A stretch of 64,000 nucleotides of DNA from Brevundimonas basaltis (GCF_014202075.1 NZ_JACHFZ010000003.1:364936-428935); one strand, 5' to 3'. Counted from the stretch's first letter, positions 25,956 through 36,459 are shown. A program made the numbers and translations. The notes: a model not told the origin generated them from the sequence alone.

Positions 25956-26939
25956 TCAGCCGCCGTAGCCGCCGATGACCGGCAGGATCTCGCCGGTGAT
26001 GTAGCTGGAGCACTGCGGCGAGGCGAGGAAGACGTAGGCGGGCGCCAGTTCCTCAGGCTGGGCGGGGCGCTTCATCACCGTGCCGGAGCCAAATTTCGCC
26101 ACCTTCTCCGCCGGCTGATCGGCGGGGTTAAGCGGGGTCCAGACCGGTCCGGGCGCCACCACGTTGACGCGGATGCCCCTCGGGGCGAGGTGCGTCCCCA
26201 GCGAGCGGCCGAAGGCGTGGATGCCGCCTTTGGTCATCGAATAGTCGAGCAGGCTGTCATTGCCTCTGATGCCGGTCACAGACCCGGTCATCACGATGGC
26301 GCCACCGGGCTTGATGTGTGGGACGGACGCCTTAACCAGGTTGAAATAACCGTAGAGATTGGTCTTCAGCGTGCGGTCGAAATGTTCGAGGGTCAGGTCT
26401 TCGAGCGCCTCGACGTGCTCCTGAAAGGCCGCGTTGGGGACCACAACATCCAGCCGCCCGAACGCGTCCAGGGTGGCCTTGACCGCGGCTTCGGAGAAAG
26501 CGGGATCCGCGACGTCGCCCTTGAGCACGATCGCCTTGCGGCCCTCGGCCTCGACGGCCCTCTTTGTATCCTCGGCGTCGCCTTCCTCGTCGAGGTGGCA
26601 GATGGCGATGTCGCAGCCCTCGCGCGCGAACAGCACGGCCACGGCGCGCCCGATGCCGGAATCGCCGCCCGTGATGATGGCGGCCATGCCTTCGAGCTTG
26701 CCGGATCCCTTCCAGAACGGCGCGTCGTACATCGGGGCCGGGTCCAGGGCGGCCTCGTCGCCGGGTTTGCGCTGGTGCTGCTCCGCGAAGGGCGGCTCGG
26801 GATATTTACGGGCGCCCGCCTGCACCGCGCCCTCGCCGCCCGTATCGCCCCCATCGGAACCCTTGGCGTCGATTCCGGCCTGAATCTTCCGTTCCTGATC
26901 GGCGATGGTTTCGGCGCGTTGTTCGAAGCGGTCGTCCAT
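25956..26939 (-). CDS. SDR family oxidoreductase with N-terminal extension (YghA type)
   Basis: A 327-residue short-chain dehydrogenase of the group that includes E. coli YghA and Bacillus general-stress glucose dehydrogenase-like proteins. A charged ~80-residue N-terminal extension (MDDRFEQRAETIADQERK, YPEPPFAEQHQRKPGDE) precedes the Rossmann fold. The cofactor site is AAIITGGDSGIGRAVAV, then VVPNAAFQEHVEAL, with catalytic Ser/Tyr/Lys at VMTGSVTGIRG and LLDYSMTKGGIHA. Substrate unknown. The start is the ATG at 26939; the frame is open upstream without coding character. Confidence 0.9.
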   Translation of the reverse strand: MDDRFEQRAETIADQERKIQAGIDAKGSDGGDTGGEGAVQAGARKYPEPPFAEQHQRKPGDEAALDPAPMYDAPFWKGSGKLEGMAAIITGGDSGIGRAVAVLFAREGCDIAICHLDEEGDAEDTKRAVEAEGRKAIVLKGDVADPAFSEAAVKATLDAFGRLDVVVPNAAFQEHVEALEDLTLEHFDRTLKTNLYGYFNLVKASVPHIKPGGAIVMTGSVTGIRGNDSLLDYSMTKGGIHAFGRSLGTHLAPRGIRVNVVAPGPVWTPLNPADQPAEKVAKFGSGTVMKRPAQPEELAPAYVFLASPQCSSYITGEILPVIGGYGG

Positions 26940-27030
26940 GGTCGGCTCCTGTCTCGGGGGTCGAAGACAAAGTCGATGGAGCGGCCGGGTGTTCCCGGGC
27001 ATTGTACCGGCGCGGATGGAGGAGAGGGCG

Positions 27031-27657
27031 ATGCCCGAGATCGATCTGGAAACGCTGGGCGCGGCGGCCGGACCGATGCAGACGTGGATCCTTCCGGCCC
27101 TGCTCGGCCTGGGGTTGGCGTCGGCGACGGGGCTGCGAACCTTCCTGCCGCTGCTGATGCTGGCGCTGGCGGCGCGGTTCGAGATGTTCGACGTCCGGCT
27201 GATCGAGCAGATGGAATGGCTGATTTCCTGGCCCGCCATCGCGGCGCTGGGCGTGGCGACCACGGCCGAGTTCCTGGGCGACAAGGTCCCGGCTATCGAC
27301 CACGGCCTCAACGTGATCGGCTACGTCACCCGGCCGGTGGCCGGCGCGATAGCGGCGGGCAGCGTGTTCTGGGCGGTCGATCCGGCCATGGCTGCGCTGG
27401 CGGGTCTGATCGTCGGCGCACCGGCGGCCCTGGCCTTCAATGCGGCCCAGACCGGGGTGCGGGTTGGTTCGACCACGACCACGGGCGGACTGGGCAATCC
27501 CGTCGTGTCGCTGATCGAGGACGTGCTGGCCGTTTTGACGGTGATCGTGGCCTTCCTGGCGCCGATCCTCGTTCCGCTGGTTCTGCTCGTGCTCGCGGTC
27601 GTGGTCTTCCGGCTGGCGCGTCGCATTCGCGATCGACGGGCGGCGCGGCCGGCCTAG
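27031..27657 (+). CDS. DUF4126 membrane protein
   Basis: A 208-residue inner-membrane protein with five to six helices and the DUF4126 hallmarks ASATGLRTFLPLL, FLGDKVPAIDHGLN and AALAFNAAQTGVR near the middle, plus TTGGLGNPVVSLIEDVLA. The family has no known function. The start is the ATG at 27031, preceded by GGAGGAGAG. It is divergent from the SDR at 26939, and its stop overlaps by four bases the convergent gene at 27654. Confidence 0.88.
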   Translation: MPEIDLETLGAAAGPMQTWILPALLGLGLASATGLRTFLPLLMLALAARFEMFDVRLIEQMEWLISWPAIAALGVATTAEFLGDKVPAIDHGLNVIGYVTRPVAGAIAAGSVFWAVDPAMAALAGLIVGAPAALAFNAAQTGVRVGSTTTTGGLGNPVVSLIEDVLAVLTVIVAFLAPILVPLVLLVLAVVVFRLARRIRDRRAARPA

Positions 27658-27965
27658 AGACTGCGGCTGACGATGGCCTTCAGGGTTTCGGCCTTGGTCG
27701 GCAGATCGGCTGACAGCCGCCCGGCCAGTTCCCGCGCCCCGACCGGATAGGCCTCGCCGCCGTCGGCGATTTCCCTGGCCATGCGCGAGGCCTCCAGCAG
27801 CACCCGTTCGAGGGCTTCGACCTGTTCGACGGCCAGGGCCCGGGCCTCCATCTGAAGCCGCTTGACGCGTTCCGAGGTGGTCTCGGGCTTGCGCATCAGG
27901 TCATAGATTTCCGCATCCCCGGGGACGAGGCGCAGGTCAGGCTTGGCAGTCGGGTTCTTGGGCAT
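27654..27965 (-). CDS. Small conserved-looking helical protein of unknown function
   Basis: A 103-residue soluble protein rich in Ala, Glu, Arg and Leu. After a short basic N-terminus (MPKNPTAKPDLRLVPGDAE) it is almost entirely predicted helix, with likely coiled-coil character in SERVKRLQMEARALAVEQVE and the following segment. No signal peptide or membrane helix. The start is the ATG at 27965. I do not recognise a family. Its end overlaps the convergent DUF4126 gene. Confidence 0.7.
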   Translation of the reverse strand: MPKNPTAKPDLRLVPGDAEIYDLMRKPETTSERVKRLQMEARALAVEQVEALERVLLEASRMAREIADGGEAYPVGARELAGRLSADLPTKAETLKAIVSRSL

Positions 27966-28094
27966 TTGCGGACTCCTGCCAAGCCAATGCGAAGCTGCGG
28001 GGCAATGTTCCCGCCGGGCAAGGTGAAGGCGCGACAACCGATGCCGGTGTGCTTCCGTTGCATCACGAAATCGGCGCCGTACCGGCGGCGAGGG

Positions 28095-29108
<1,014 letters not shown>

Positions 29109-29201
29109 CGGGCGCGCTCCATACACTGAAGTCGGCCCCGACGCGACCACGGGAACCGTGGCCGCCCCGGATCGGTTTTGCGGGTCTCGAAGGAGGAAAT
29201 C

Positions 29202-29777
29202 ATGATCAGACCACTACTCGCCGGAGCTGCCTGCGTCGCCCTGCTCGCCGCCTGCAACCAGGAACGCAGCCCGGAGCCGGTCGACAAGGCCCAGGACATG
29301 GCGGCCGGTCCGGTGGGCCAGATGTCGGCCGCGACCCTCGGCGCCAACACCGTCGGGGGCTATGTCTCGAACGCCGCCGAAGGCGACTTGTATGAAATCA
29401 TGGCCGCGGACATCGCGCTGGAGCGGTCCCAGAACGCCCAGGTCCGGGAACTCGCGCAGACGATCAAGGCGGATCACACCGCGGCGTCGAACGTCATGAA
29501 CGGACTGCTGCCGCAGGCCGCGCCCGACGTCACCCTGCCAACCAAGCTGGACGAACGGCGCCAGGGGCTGCTCGACAATCTGCGCTCGGCGTCGGCCGAG
29601 AATTTCAACGCCACCTGGCTCGACCAGCAGATCGCCGCCCACAACGAGGCGATCACCCTGCACCGTGGCTTCTCGGACAAGGCGGACGCCCCGCAACTCG
29701 CTGAGCACGCCCGGACGGTGCTTCCGAAGATCGAGATGCATCTGCGCCGGGCCGAGGAGATCAAGACGGCGATGTAA
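29202..29777 (+). CDS. DUF4142 lipoprotein
   Basis: A 191-residue exported lipoprotein with the lipobox LLAAC at residues ~15-19. The mature part is a four-helix DUF4142 (ferritin-like bundle) domain: YEIMAADIALERSQNAQVRE, KADHTAASNVMNGLL, then WLDQQIAAHNEAITLHRGFS and a last helix with VLPKIEMHLRRAEEIK. No function is proven for the family. AGGAGG lies five bases before the ATG at 29202. The 3' end overlaps the convergent antiporter gene by 17 bases, and a terminator lies inside that gene. Confidence 0.9.
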   Translation: MIRPLLAGAACVALLAACNQERSPEPVDKAQDMAAGPVGQMSAATLGANTVGGYVSNAAEGDLYEIMAADIALERSQNAQVRELAQTIKADHTAASNVMNGLLPQAAPDVTLPTKLDERRQGLLDNLRSASAENFNATWLDQQIAAHNEAITLHRGFSDKADAPQLAEHARTVLPKIEMHLRRAEEIKTAM

Positions 29778-31677
29778 TCCGCCGCTCTTCTGGCTGAACG
29801 AGGCCGGCGTCGATCAGACGCCGGCCCTTTTCGCGTTCGTCGTCCTCCTCCAGCGCCTCAGCCGCCCCCTCGTTGAGCGCCGTACCCTCGCGGCGGGGTT
29901 TGACGTAGGGCTCGGGGCGGGTGGTGGCGATGTTGCCGCGCATCAGCGAGCGACCGCCCATGATGCCCTCGACCAGCTGGATCGACAGGCGCTGCTCGTC
30001 GCGGCGACGGACATCCTCGATGGTCTCGCGCGCCTCCTCGTCCGTGAAGCCGAGGTCGATCAGCACCTGCTCGCCGAAAAGCAGCGCGGATTCAAAGGTT
30101 TCACGTAGCTGAAACTCGACGCCCGCCTGGACGAGGCGGATAGCGTGGCCGCGGTCGTAGGCGCGGACAAACAATTTGGTCAGCGGGAACTCGGACTTGA
30201 CCAGCTCGACGATGCGGTCGGCGGTTTCCTGCTTGTCGACGCAGACGAGGATGGTTTCGGCCTCGCCGGCGCCGGAGGCGTGGAGGACGTCGAGGCGCGC
30301 GCCGTCGCCGTAATAGACCTTGAAGCCGAAGTCGCCGGCGGCCTGGATCATCTCGACATCGGTATCGATGATCGAGACGTCGACGTTGCGGGCGAGCAGG
30401 GGCTGGGACACCACCTGGGCGAAACGGCCGAAGCCGATGATCAGCACCCGCTCGCGCAGCCCGTCCGCGTGATCGACGCCCTCGGCCGCATCAGGGTCCA
30501 GCGTCGAGGCGGGCATGAATCGACCGACCGCCATGGTGGTCAGAGGCGTCAGCACCATCGACAGGATGACGATGGCCGTCATCGATGCCGAAACCTGGGC
30601 GTCGAAGATGCCCGCCGACAGGGCGGCGGCGAAGAGGACGAAGGCGAACTCGCCGCCCTGGGCGAACAGGGCTGCGCGCTCGACCGCCTCGCGCTCGCCG
30701 TGCCCGAACAGCCGGGCCACAGCGTAAATCGCCACCGCCTTGACGGCCATGAAGGCGATGACGCCGCCGAGAATGACTTCCCACCGGGCGATCACCACCC
30801 CGACGTCCAGCGACATGCCCACGCTGAGGAAGAACAGGCCCAGCAGGATGGCGCGGAAGGGCTCGACGTCAGCCTCCAGTTGGTGACGGAACACCGACTC
30901 CGACAGCAGGACGCCGGCGAGAAAGGCGCCCATGGCCATCGACAGTCCGCCCATGTCCATCAGCCAGGCGGCGCCCGCCACGACCAGCAGCGCGGCGGCG
31001 GTCATCACTTCACGGCCGCCGTACCGGGCGAGGACGCGGAACACCGGATTCATCAGGTAACGGCCGGCGAAGAAGACCACGGCCACGGCGCCGAGCGCCA
31101 GGCCGATGGTCTGCCAGATCGGAGGCACGGTTCCGCCGCCGAGGTCCATGGCGCCGGCGATCACCGCCACGGCGGCCAGCAGCGGGACGATGGCGATGTC
31201 CTCAAGCAGCAGGATGGAGACGCCGCGCTGACCCTTTGAGGTGGCCAGTTCGCCGCGCTCTTCCAGCGTCTGCATGATGACGGCGGTGGAGCTGAGGACG
31301 AAGCCCATGGCCGCGACGAAGGCCACCGGGACGGACAGGCCGGCGGCCATGCCGGTCAGGGTCAGCAGCAGGCCGGCGGCGGCGACCTGGGCCGCGCCGA
31401 GCCCGAAGATGTCGCGCTTGAGCTTCCACAACCGGGACGGCCGCATCTCGAGGCCGATGATGAACAGGAAGATGACCACGCCGAACTCGGCGACGTGGAG
31501 GATGACCTCGGGCTCGTCGAACAGGCCGATGCCCCATGGGCCGATGGCGAGGCCGGCGGCGAGATAGCCCAGAACGGAGCCGAGGCCGAGGCGGCGGAAC
31601 ACCGGCACCGCCACCACCCCCGCCGCCAGCAGGGCCGCCACATGGCCGAGTCCGAGTCCGCCCGCCGCTTCCGCCAT
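29761..31677 (-). CDS. CPA2 cation:proton antiporter with TrkA-N domain (KefB/KefC type)
   Basis: A 638-residue monovalent cation:proton antiporter-2 protein. It has about 12 N-terminal membrane helices starting LGHVAALLAAGVVAVPVFRR, with AIGPWGIGLFDEPEVILHVA and the conserved FLFIIGLEMRPSRLWKLKRD. Residues ~410-530 form a cytoplasmic RCK/TrkA-N domain with the nucleotide site VLIIGFGRFAQVVSQPLLAR and the acidic end IIDTDVEM. It probably exports K+ in exchange for H+, gated through the RCK domain. The tail of ~100 residues is charged and lacks a second RCK domain. Confidence 0.93.
   Translation of the reverse strand: MAEAAGGLGLGHVAALLAAGVVAVPVFRRLGLGSVLGYLAAGLAIGPWGIGLFDEPEVILHVAEFGVVIFLFIIGLEMRPSRLWKLKRDIFGLGAAQVAAAGLLLTLTGMAAGLSVPVAFVAAMGFVLSSTAVIMQTLEERGELATSKGQRGVSILLLEDIAIVPLLAAVAVIAGAMDLGGGTVPPIWQTIGLALGAVAVVFFAGRYLMNPVFRVLARYGGREVMTAAALLVVAGAAWLMDMGGLSMAMGAFLAGVLLSESVFRHQLEADVEPFRAILLGLFFLSVGMSLDVGVVIARWEVILGGVIAFMAVKAVAIYAVARLFGHGEREAVERAALFAQGGEFAFVLFAAALSAGIFDAQVSASMTAIVILSMVLTPLTTMAVGRFMPASTLDPDAAEGVDHADGLRERVLIIGFGRFAQVVSQPLLARNVDVSIIDTDVEMIQAAGDFGFKVYYGDGARLDVLHASGAGEAETILVCVDKQETADRIVELVKSEFPLTKLFVRAYDRGHAIRLVQAGVEFQLRETFESALLFGEQVLIDLGFTDEEARETIEDVRRRDEQRLSIQLVEGIMGGRSLMRGNIATTRPEPYVKPRREGTALNEGAAEALEEDDEREKGRRLIDAGLVQPEERRITSPS
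29802..29830 (+). terminator. Rho-independent terminator for the DUF4142 gene
   Basis: GGCCGGCGTC (29802-29811) and GACGCCGGCC (29817-29826) form a perfect 10-base stem with a GATCA loop, followed by CTTTT. It lies 25 bases after the DUF4142 stop, inside the 3' coding end of the convergent antiporter gene. Confidence 0.85.
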
Positions 31678-31830
31678 GTCCGTGTCCCGTCAGCTGTGCG
31701 GTTGATAGTGGGGGCGGGTGCGGGCGGGCGCCAGTGCGCGCCCGCGGTCGGCGTCAGGCTTCGTCAGACGACGCGGCATTCGTTTGCGTGGAGTGTGATC
31801 GCGTGCAGACTGGCACAGGAGGAGCGCCCC

Positions 31831-33648
31831 ATGACGACCCATTCGCTGAAACGCAGCCTGGCGGCCGTGCTCGCGGCCTCCCTCGCAGCCCCGCTGGCCT
31901 CCGCGCCCGTGACGGCCGCTGTCCCTGGCCAGGCCCGGGACGGTGTCGTCTCACCCGATAACTGCCGCGCGGTGGGCATCGAACTGGCGCCCGCCCGGCC
32001 GGAATACCGTGCAGGCCGCGTAGGGCCGACCAGCGCCGGCGTGGCCACGGCGTCTCCGATGCCGCCGCCGCCGCCCCCTCCGCCGCCTCCTCCGCCCCCG
32101 GTAGCGCACGCGCCGGCGCAGGAGATCGTGGTCACCGGCTCGCGGGTGCAGCGCGCCGACGCCGCCGCCTATGTGCCGCCTCCGGGGATGCCCGCTCCAA
32201 CCGTCGCACCCGATACCGAGCGCTATCCCGACGCCACACCAAACCCGGTCCGGCGCGTGGCGGACGAGCCGGTTTCCACTTTCTCGATCGACGTCGACAC
32301 CGCCAGCTATTCCAACGTGCGCCGGTTCATCGACGAGGGCCGGCTGCCCCCGCCTGACGCGGTGCGGGTCGAGGAGATGATCAACTTTTTCGACTATGGC
32401 TATGAGCGGCCGCGGTCAGCGTCCGAGCCGTTCGCCATCACCACGGCGGTGGCGGCCTCGCCGTGGTCGCCGGGCCGGCAGATCGTGCATGTGGCGCTGC
32501 AGGGTTATGAGCTGCCCGAGAGCCAGCGGCGGCCGCTGAATTTGACGTTCATGGTCGACGTGTCCGGCTCGATGCATTCGCCGGACAAGCTGGACATGGC
32601 CAAGAAGTCGATGAACCTGATCATCGACCGGCTCCGGCCGCAGGACCGGGTGGCGGTCACCTATTACGCCTCTGACGTCGGCACGGCCGTGGGACCGACG
32701 CCGGGCGACCAGAAGCTGAAGCTGCGCTGCGCCGTGGAGGCGCTTAACGCGGGCGGCTCGACCGCCGGGGCGCAGGGCATGGTCAACGCCTACAGCCAGG
32801 CCGAGGCCGCCTTCGGACGCGACAAGGTCAACCGCATCCTGATGTTCACCGACGGCGACTTCAACGTCGGCGTGACCAACGACCAGCGGCTGGAGGACTA
32901 TGTCGCCGCCAAGCGGGAGACGGGCATCTATCTGTCGGTCTACGGCTATGGACGCGGCAACTACCAGGACGCCCGGATGCAGACCATCGCCCAGGCCGGC
33001 AACGGCACGGCGGCCTATGTAAACAACCTCGAGGAGGCGCGCCGCCTGTTCGGCCCGGCCTTCAACCGCGGGGCTTTCCCGATCGCCGACGACGTCAAGA
33101 TCCAGGTCGAGTTCAACCCCGCCCGGGTCAGCGAATACCGGCTGATCGGTTACGAGACCCGGATGCTGAACGAGGCGGACTTCAACAACGATCGCGTCGA
33201 CGCGGGCGAGGTCGGCTCGGGCGCCTCGGTGACGGCGCTGTATGAAATCACCCCGGTCGGCGGACCGAGCCAGATCCCCGAGCGGCGCTACGACCAGAAC
33301 CGTCCCGGCGTCGGCGGCGGCGACCCGAGCGGCGAGGTCGGCTTCGTCCAGGTCCGCTACAAGCTGCCGGGCGAGCGGGACTCGCGGCTGATGCAGAGGG
33401 TGCTGTCGAACAGCACCGGCTCCGGTCGTGTTTCGGCCCAGCCGCCGGAAAGCACCCGCTGGGCCCTGGCCGTCGCCGCCTTCGGCCAGAAGCTGCGCAA
33501 CGATCCGTGGATGGGCGCCGACTACGGCTGGGACGATATCCTGGAACAGGCCCAGGGCGCGCGCGGCGACGACCCCTACGGCCAACGGGCGGACTTCGTG
33601 CAGCTGATCCGCGCGGCGGGGGCGATGGAGGCGCAAGCGCGGCCGTAG
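31831..33648 (+). CDS. Secreted von Willebrand factor A protein with DUF3520 (YfbK-like)
   Basis: A 605-residue exported protein. It has a signal peptide ending near ASAPVTAA, a linker with 13 consecutive prolines (residues 78-90), the short segment QEIVVTGSRVQR (97-108), then a vWF N-terminal region (STFSIDVDTASYSNVRRFID). The VWA domain carries MIDAS motif DVSGSMHS, and DUF3520 is C-terminal (FVQVRYKLPGERDSRLMQ). The family is found with stress or envelope functions that are not well defined. The VVTGSR segment is the one usually seen at the N-terminus of TonB-dependent receptors. GGAGG precedes the ATG. Confidence 0.9.
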   Translation: MTTHSLKRSLAAVLAASLAAPLASAPVTAAVPGQARDGVVSPDNCRAVGIELAPARPEYRAGRVGPTSAGVATASPMPPPPPPPPPPPPPVAHAPAQEIVVTGSRVQRADAAAYVPPPGMPAPTVAPDTERYPDATPNPVRRVADEPVSTFSIDVDTASYSNVRRFIDEGRLPPPDAVRVEEMINFFDYGYERPRSASEPFAITTAVAASPWSPGRQIVHVALQGYELPESQRRPLNLTFMVDVSGSMHSPDKLDMAKKSMNLIIDRLRPQDRVAVTYYASDVGTAVGPTPGDQKLKLRCAVEALNAGGSTAGAQGMVNAYSQAEAAFGRDKVNRILMFTDGDFNVGVTNDQRLEDYVAAKRETGIYLSVYGYGRGNYQDARMQTIAQAGNGTAAYVNNLEEARRLFGPAFNRGAFPIADDVKIQVEFNPARVSEYRLIGYETRMLNEADFNNDRVDAGEVGSGASVTALYEITPVGGPSQIPERRYDQNRPGVGGGDPSGEVGFVQVRYKLPGERDSRLMQRVLSNSTGSGRVSAQPPESTRWALAVAAFGQKLRNDPWMGADYGWDDILEQAQGARGDDPYGQRADFVQLIRAAGAMEAQARP

Positions 33649-33660
33649 TAAGGCTGGGGG

Positions 33661-34857
33661 GTGACGCAACACATCACCCCCAAGACCGCCCGCCGCATCG
33701 CGCTCGCGGCGCAAGGCTTCGGCCGGACACCCCCCGCGGCGCCCGGCCGCAAGCATGTCCGGGACCTCGTCCGCAAACTGGGCGTGGTGCAGATCGACAG
33801 CGTCAATGTGGTGACGCGGACCCACTATCTGCCCGCCTTCTCGCGACTGGGAGACTATCCGCGCGAGGCGCTGGAGGCCGAGGCCTGGGGCAGCCGGCGC
33901 GGACTATTCGAATACTGGGGGCACGAAGCGTCGCTGCTGCCGATAGAGCTGCAGCCGCTGCTGCGCTGGCGCATGGCGCGGGCCGAGGCGGGCGAGATGT
34001 GGACCGGTCTGTCGCGCTTCGGGTGCGAGCGGCGCGACTATATCGACGGGGTGCTGACGAAGATCGAACGGCGCGGGCCGGTGACCGGCGCCGACTTCAA
34101 CGACGCGCCGCGCGGGGCGCCGGGCTGGTGGGAATGGTCGGACGGCAAGCGGGCGCTGGAGTGGCTGTTCTGGGCCGGGCGGATCACCACGAAGACGCGG
34201 CGCGGCTTCGAGCGGGTCTATGACCTGACCGAGCGGGTCCTGCCGGCGCGGATCGTCGAGCTGCCGACGCCCGACGAGGCGGACGCGCAGCGCGAACTGG
34301 TGCGAATCGCGGCGCGGGCATTGGGCGTGGCGACGGCGGCGGACCTGCGGGATTATTTCCGGCTGCCGCTGGCGGACGCGAAGGCGCGGGTCGCCGAACT
34401 GGTCGAGGCGGGGGAACTGACGCCGGTCTCGGTCAAGGGCTGGCGGCAGCCGGCGTATCTGGCGGCGGGGGCGCGGACGCCGCGCAAGGTCGCGGCCAGC
34501 GCCCTGCTCTCTCCGTTCGACAACCTGATCTGGACCCGCGACCGAACCGAGCGGCTGTTCGGTACGCGGGTGCGGCTGGAGATCTACACCCCGGCGCACA
34601 AGCGCACGCACGGCTATTACGTCCTGCCCTTCCTCGAGGACGAGGCGATCACGGCGCGGGTCGATCTGAAATCGGACCGGCAGGCGGGCGTGCTGCGGGT
34701 GCAGGCGGCGTGGCGGGAGCCGGACGCGACGGCGGAGACGGCGGAACGATTGGCGGCGGAGCTGCGGCGGATGGCCGGATGGCTGGGACTCGAGGGGGTC
34801 GAGGTCGCCGGAAAAGGGGACCTGGCGGAGGCTCTGAAGAGGGTCTCGCCAGCGTGA
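33661..34857 (+). CDS. Crosslink-repair DNA glycosylase, YcaQ/AlkX family
   Basis: A 398-residue HTH_42-family protein, relative of E. coli YcaQ, which unhooks interstrand crosslinks and removes N7-alkylguanines. The catalytic QxD motif of the YcaQ branch is present as VVQIDSVNVV (Q44, D46), followed by RTHYLPAFSRLGDY. Later conserved blocks are LFEYWGHEASLLP, RPAYLA-like QPAYLAAG, and LSPFDNLIWTRDRTERLFG near residue 285. The start is GTG at 33661, 12 bases after the VWA gene, so it may be co-transcribed with it. It ends at a short tandem repeat. Confidence 0.9.
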   Translation: MTQHITPKTARRIALAAQGFGRTPPAAPGRKHVRDLVRKLGVVQIDSVNVVTRTHYLPAFSRLGDYPREALEAEAWGSRRGLFEYWGHEASLLPIELQPLLRWRMARAEAGEMWTGLSRFGCERRDYIDGVLTKIERRGPVTGADFNDAPRGAPGWWEWSDGKRALEWLFWAGRITTKTRRGFERVYDLTERVLPARIVELPTPDEADAQRELVRIAARALGVATAADLRDYFRLPLADAKARVAELVEAGELTPVSVKGWRQPAYLAAGARTPRKVAASALLSPFDNLIWTRDRTERLFGTRVRLEIYTPAHKRTHGYYVLPFLEDEAITARVDLKSDRQAGVLRVQAAWREPDATAETAERLAAELRRMAGWLGLEGVEVAGKGDLAEALKRVSPA

Positions 34858-34918
34858 GGAATTCGACGACGGAATCGCGAGGAATTCGACGACCGCCGAT
34901 GAAGAATTCGGGGACGAC
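34856..34918. repeat. Degenerate ~23-base tandem repeat after the glycosylase gene
   Basis: GAGGAATTCGACGAC occurs at 34856-34870 and again, identical, at 34879-34893 (period 23). A degenerate third copy, GAAGAATTCGGGGACGAC, starts at 34901. The first copy overlaps the stop codon. It lies between convergent genes; no coding potential or hairpin is evident. Confidence 0.7.
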
Positions 34919-34965
34919 GGATACGGCCGGGACAGCCGGAGCTATCCGGGCCGTTGGCGCGGTCT

Positions 34966-36459
34966 TCAGACGTCGAACTTCACGCCCTGGGCGAGCGGCA
35001 GGTCGCTACTGAAATTCACCGTCTGGGTCTGGCGGCGCATATAGGCCTTCCAGGCGTCCGAGCCGGATTCGCGGCCGCCGCCGGTGTCCTTCTCGCCGCC
35101 GAAGGCCCCGCCGATCTCGGCGCCCGAGGGGCCGATGTTGACGTTGGCGATGCCGCAGTCCGACCCCCAGGCCGAGAGGAAGGCCTCGGCCTCGCGGACG
35201 CTGTCGGTGAAGACGCAGGACGACAGGCCCTGTGGGACGGCGTTCTGCATGGCGACGGCCTCGTCGAAGTCCGACCAGGTCATGACGTAGAGGATGGGGG
35301 CGAAGGTCTCATGCTCGACCACGGCGGTCTGGGCCGGCATGCGGACGATGGCGGGGCGGACGTAGCAGCCGTCGCGATCCACGCGGTCGCCGCCGACGAC
35401 GATCTCGCCGCCCTGCTCGACCGCCTGACGCAGGGCGGTCTCGAAGCCCTGCGCCGACGCCTCGTCGATCAGGGGGCCGACCAGGACGCCGTCCTCGCGC
35501 GGATCGCCCACCGGCTGGGTGGCGTAGGCCTTCGCCAAGCGCTCGATCAGGCCGTCCGCGATGCTGTCGTGCACCAGCAGGCGGCGCAGGGAGGTGCAGC
35601 GCTGGCCGCAGGTGCCGACGGCGGAGAAGGCGACGGCCCGCACCGCCATGTCGAGATCGGCCGATGGGGCGACGATCATGGCGTTGTTGCCGCCCAGCTC
35701 GAGCAGCGAGCGACCGAGGCGGGCGGCGACAGTCTGGGCGACCGCCCGGCCCATCCGGGTGGAGCCGGTGGCGGAGACAAGCGGGATGCGGACGTCGGCC
35801 GCGAGGGTCTGGCCGGTGTCGTGGCCGCCGATGACGACCTGAGACAGACCCTCCGGGGCATCGCCGAAGCGGGCGAGGGCGCGATCGAGGACGGCCTGGG
35901 TGGCGAGGGCGGTCAGGGGCGTCTTTTCGGACGGCTTCCAGATCACCGGATCGCCGCAGACGAGGGCGAGAGAGGCGTTCCAGGCCCAGACCGCGACCGG
36001 GAAGTTGAAGGCGGAAATGACCAGCACCGGCCCCAGCGGCTGCCAGGTCTCGCGCATGTGATGGCCGGGGCGTTCGCTCGGCAGGGTCAGGCCATAGAGC
36101 TGGCGCGACAGGCCGACGGCGAAGTCGCAGACGTCGATCATCTCCTGAACCTCGCCGAGGCCCTCGGAGACGATCTTGCCGGCTTCGAGGGTGACGAGGC
36201 GGGCAAGGTCGTCCTTGGAGGCGCGCAACTCCTCGCCGAGCAGGCGGACCAGTTCGCCGCGGCGCGGGGCGGGCACGCGCTTCCAGGCGTGGAATGCCCG
36301 GGCCGAGCGAGCCACGACGGCGTCGAGATCGGCGGTGGCGACGAGCGTTCCGGCGCTGGAGCCGTCGATGGGCGAGCGCGTCGGCATGACCCCGCCCCAG
36401 GCGGCCTCGGCCACGCCCAGTCGTTGAAGAATGGCCTTCGCCTCGTTCGCCGCCGTCAT
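34966..36459 (-). CDS. ALDH7-type aldehyde dehydrogenase (aminoadipate-semialdehyde dehydrogenase-like)
   Basis: An NAD(P)-dependent aldehyde dehydrogenase of 497 residues. It matches the ALDH7/AmaB branch, whose members oxidise alpha-aminoadipate semialdehyde (piperideine-6-carboxylate) in lysine breakdown. Evidence: the oxyanion Asn in VISAFNFPVAVWAWN, LVCGDPVIWKPSEKTPL, the general-base region SLLELGGNNAMIV, and the nucleophile in GTCGQRCTSLRRL, typical of this branch. The end, FGGEKDTGGGRESGSDAWKA, also fits. No other lysine-degradation genes adjoin, so the exact substrate is an inference. ATG at 36459; GTG two codons upstream is possible. Confidence 0.92.
   Translation of the reverse strand: MTAANEAKAILQRLGVAEAAWGGVMPTRSPIDGSSAGTLVATADLDAVVARSARAFHAWKRVPAPRRGELVRLLGEELRASKDDLARLVTLEAGKIVSEGLGEVQEMIDVCDFAVGLSRQLYGLTLPSERPGHHMRETWQPLGPVLVISAFNFPVAVWAWNASLALVCGDPVIWKPSEKTPLTALATQAVLDRALARFGDAPEGLSQVVIGGHDTGQTLAADVRIPLVSATGSTRMGRAVAQTVAARLGRSLLELGGNNAMIVAPSADLDMAVRAVAFSAVGTCGQRCTSLRRLLVHDSIADGLIERLAKAYATQPVGDPREDGVLVGPLIDEASAQGFETALRQAVEQGGEIVVGGDRVDRDGCYVRPAIVRMPAQTAVVEHETFAPILYVMTWSDFDEAVAMQNAVPQGLSSCVFTDSVREAEAFLSAWGSDCGIANVNIGPSGAEIGGAFGGEKDTGGGRESGSDAWKAYMRRQTQTVNFSSDLPLAQGVKFDV

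Noticed and set aside
34710..35012. A plus-strand frame across the end of the glycosylase gene and the 23-base repeats.
   Set aside because: It overlaps two certain genes and its sequence is Gly/Arg low-complexity.
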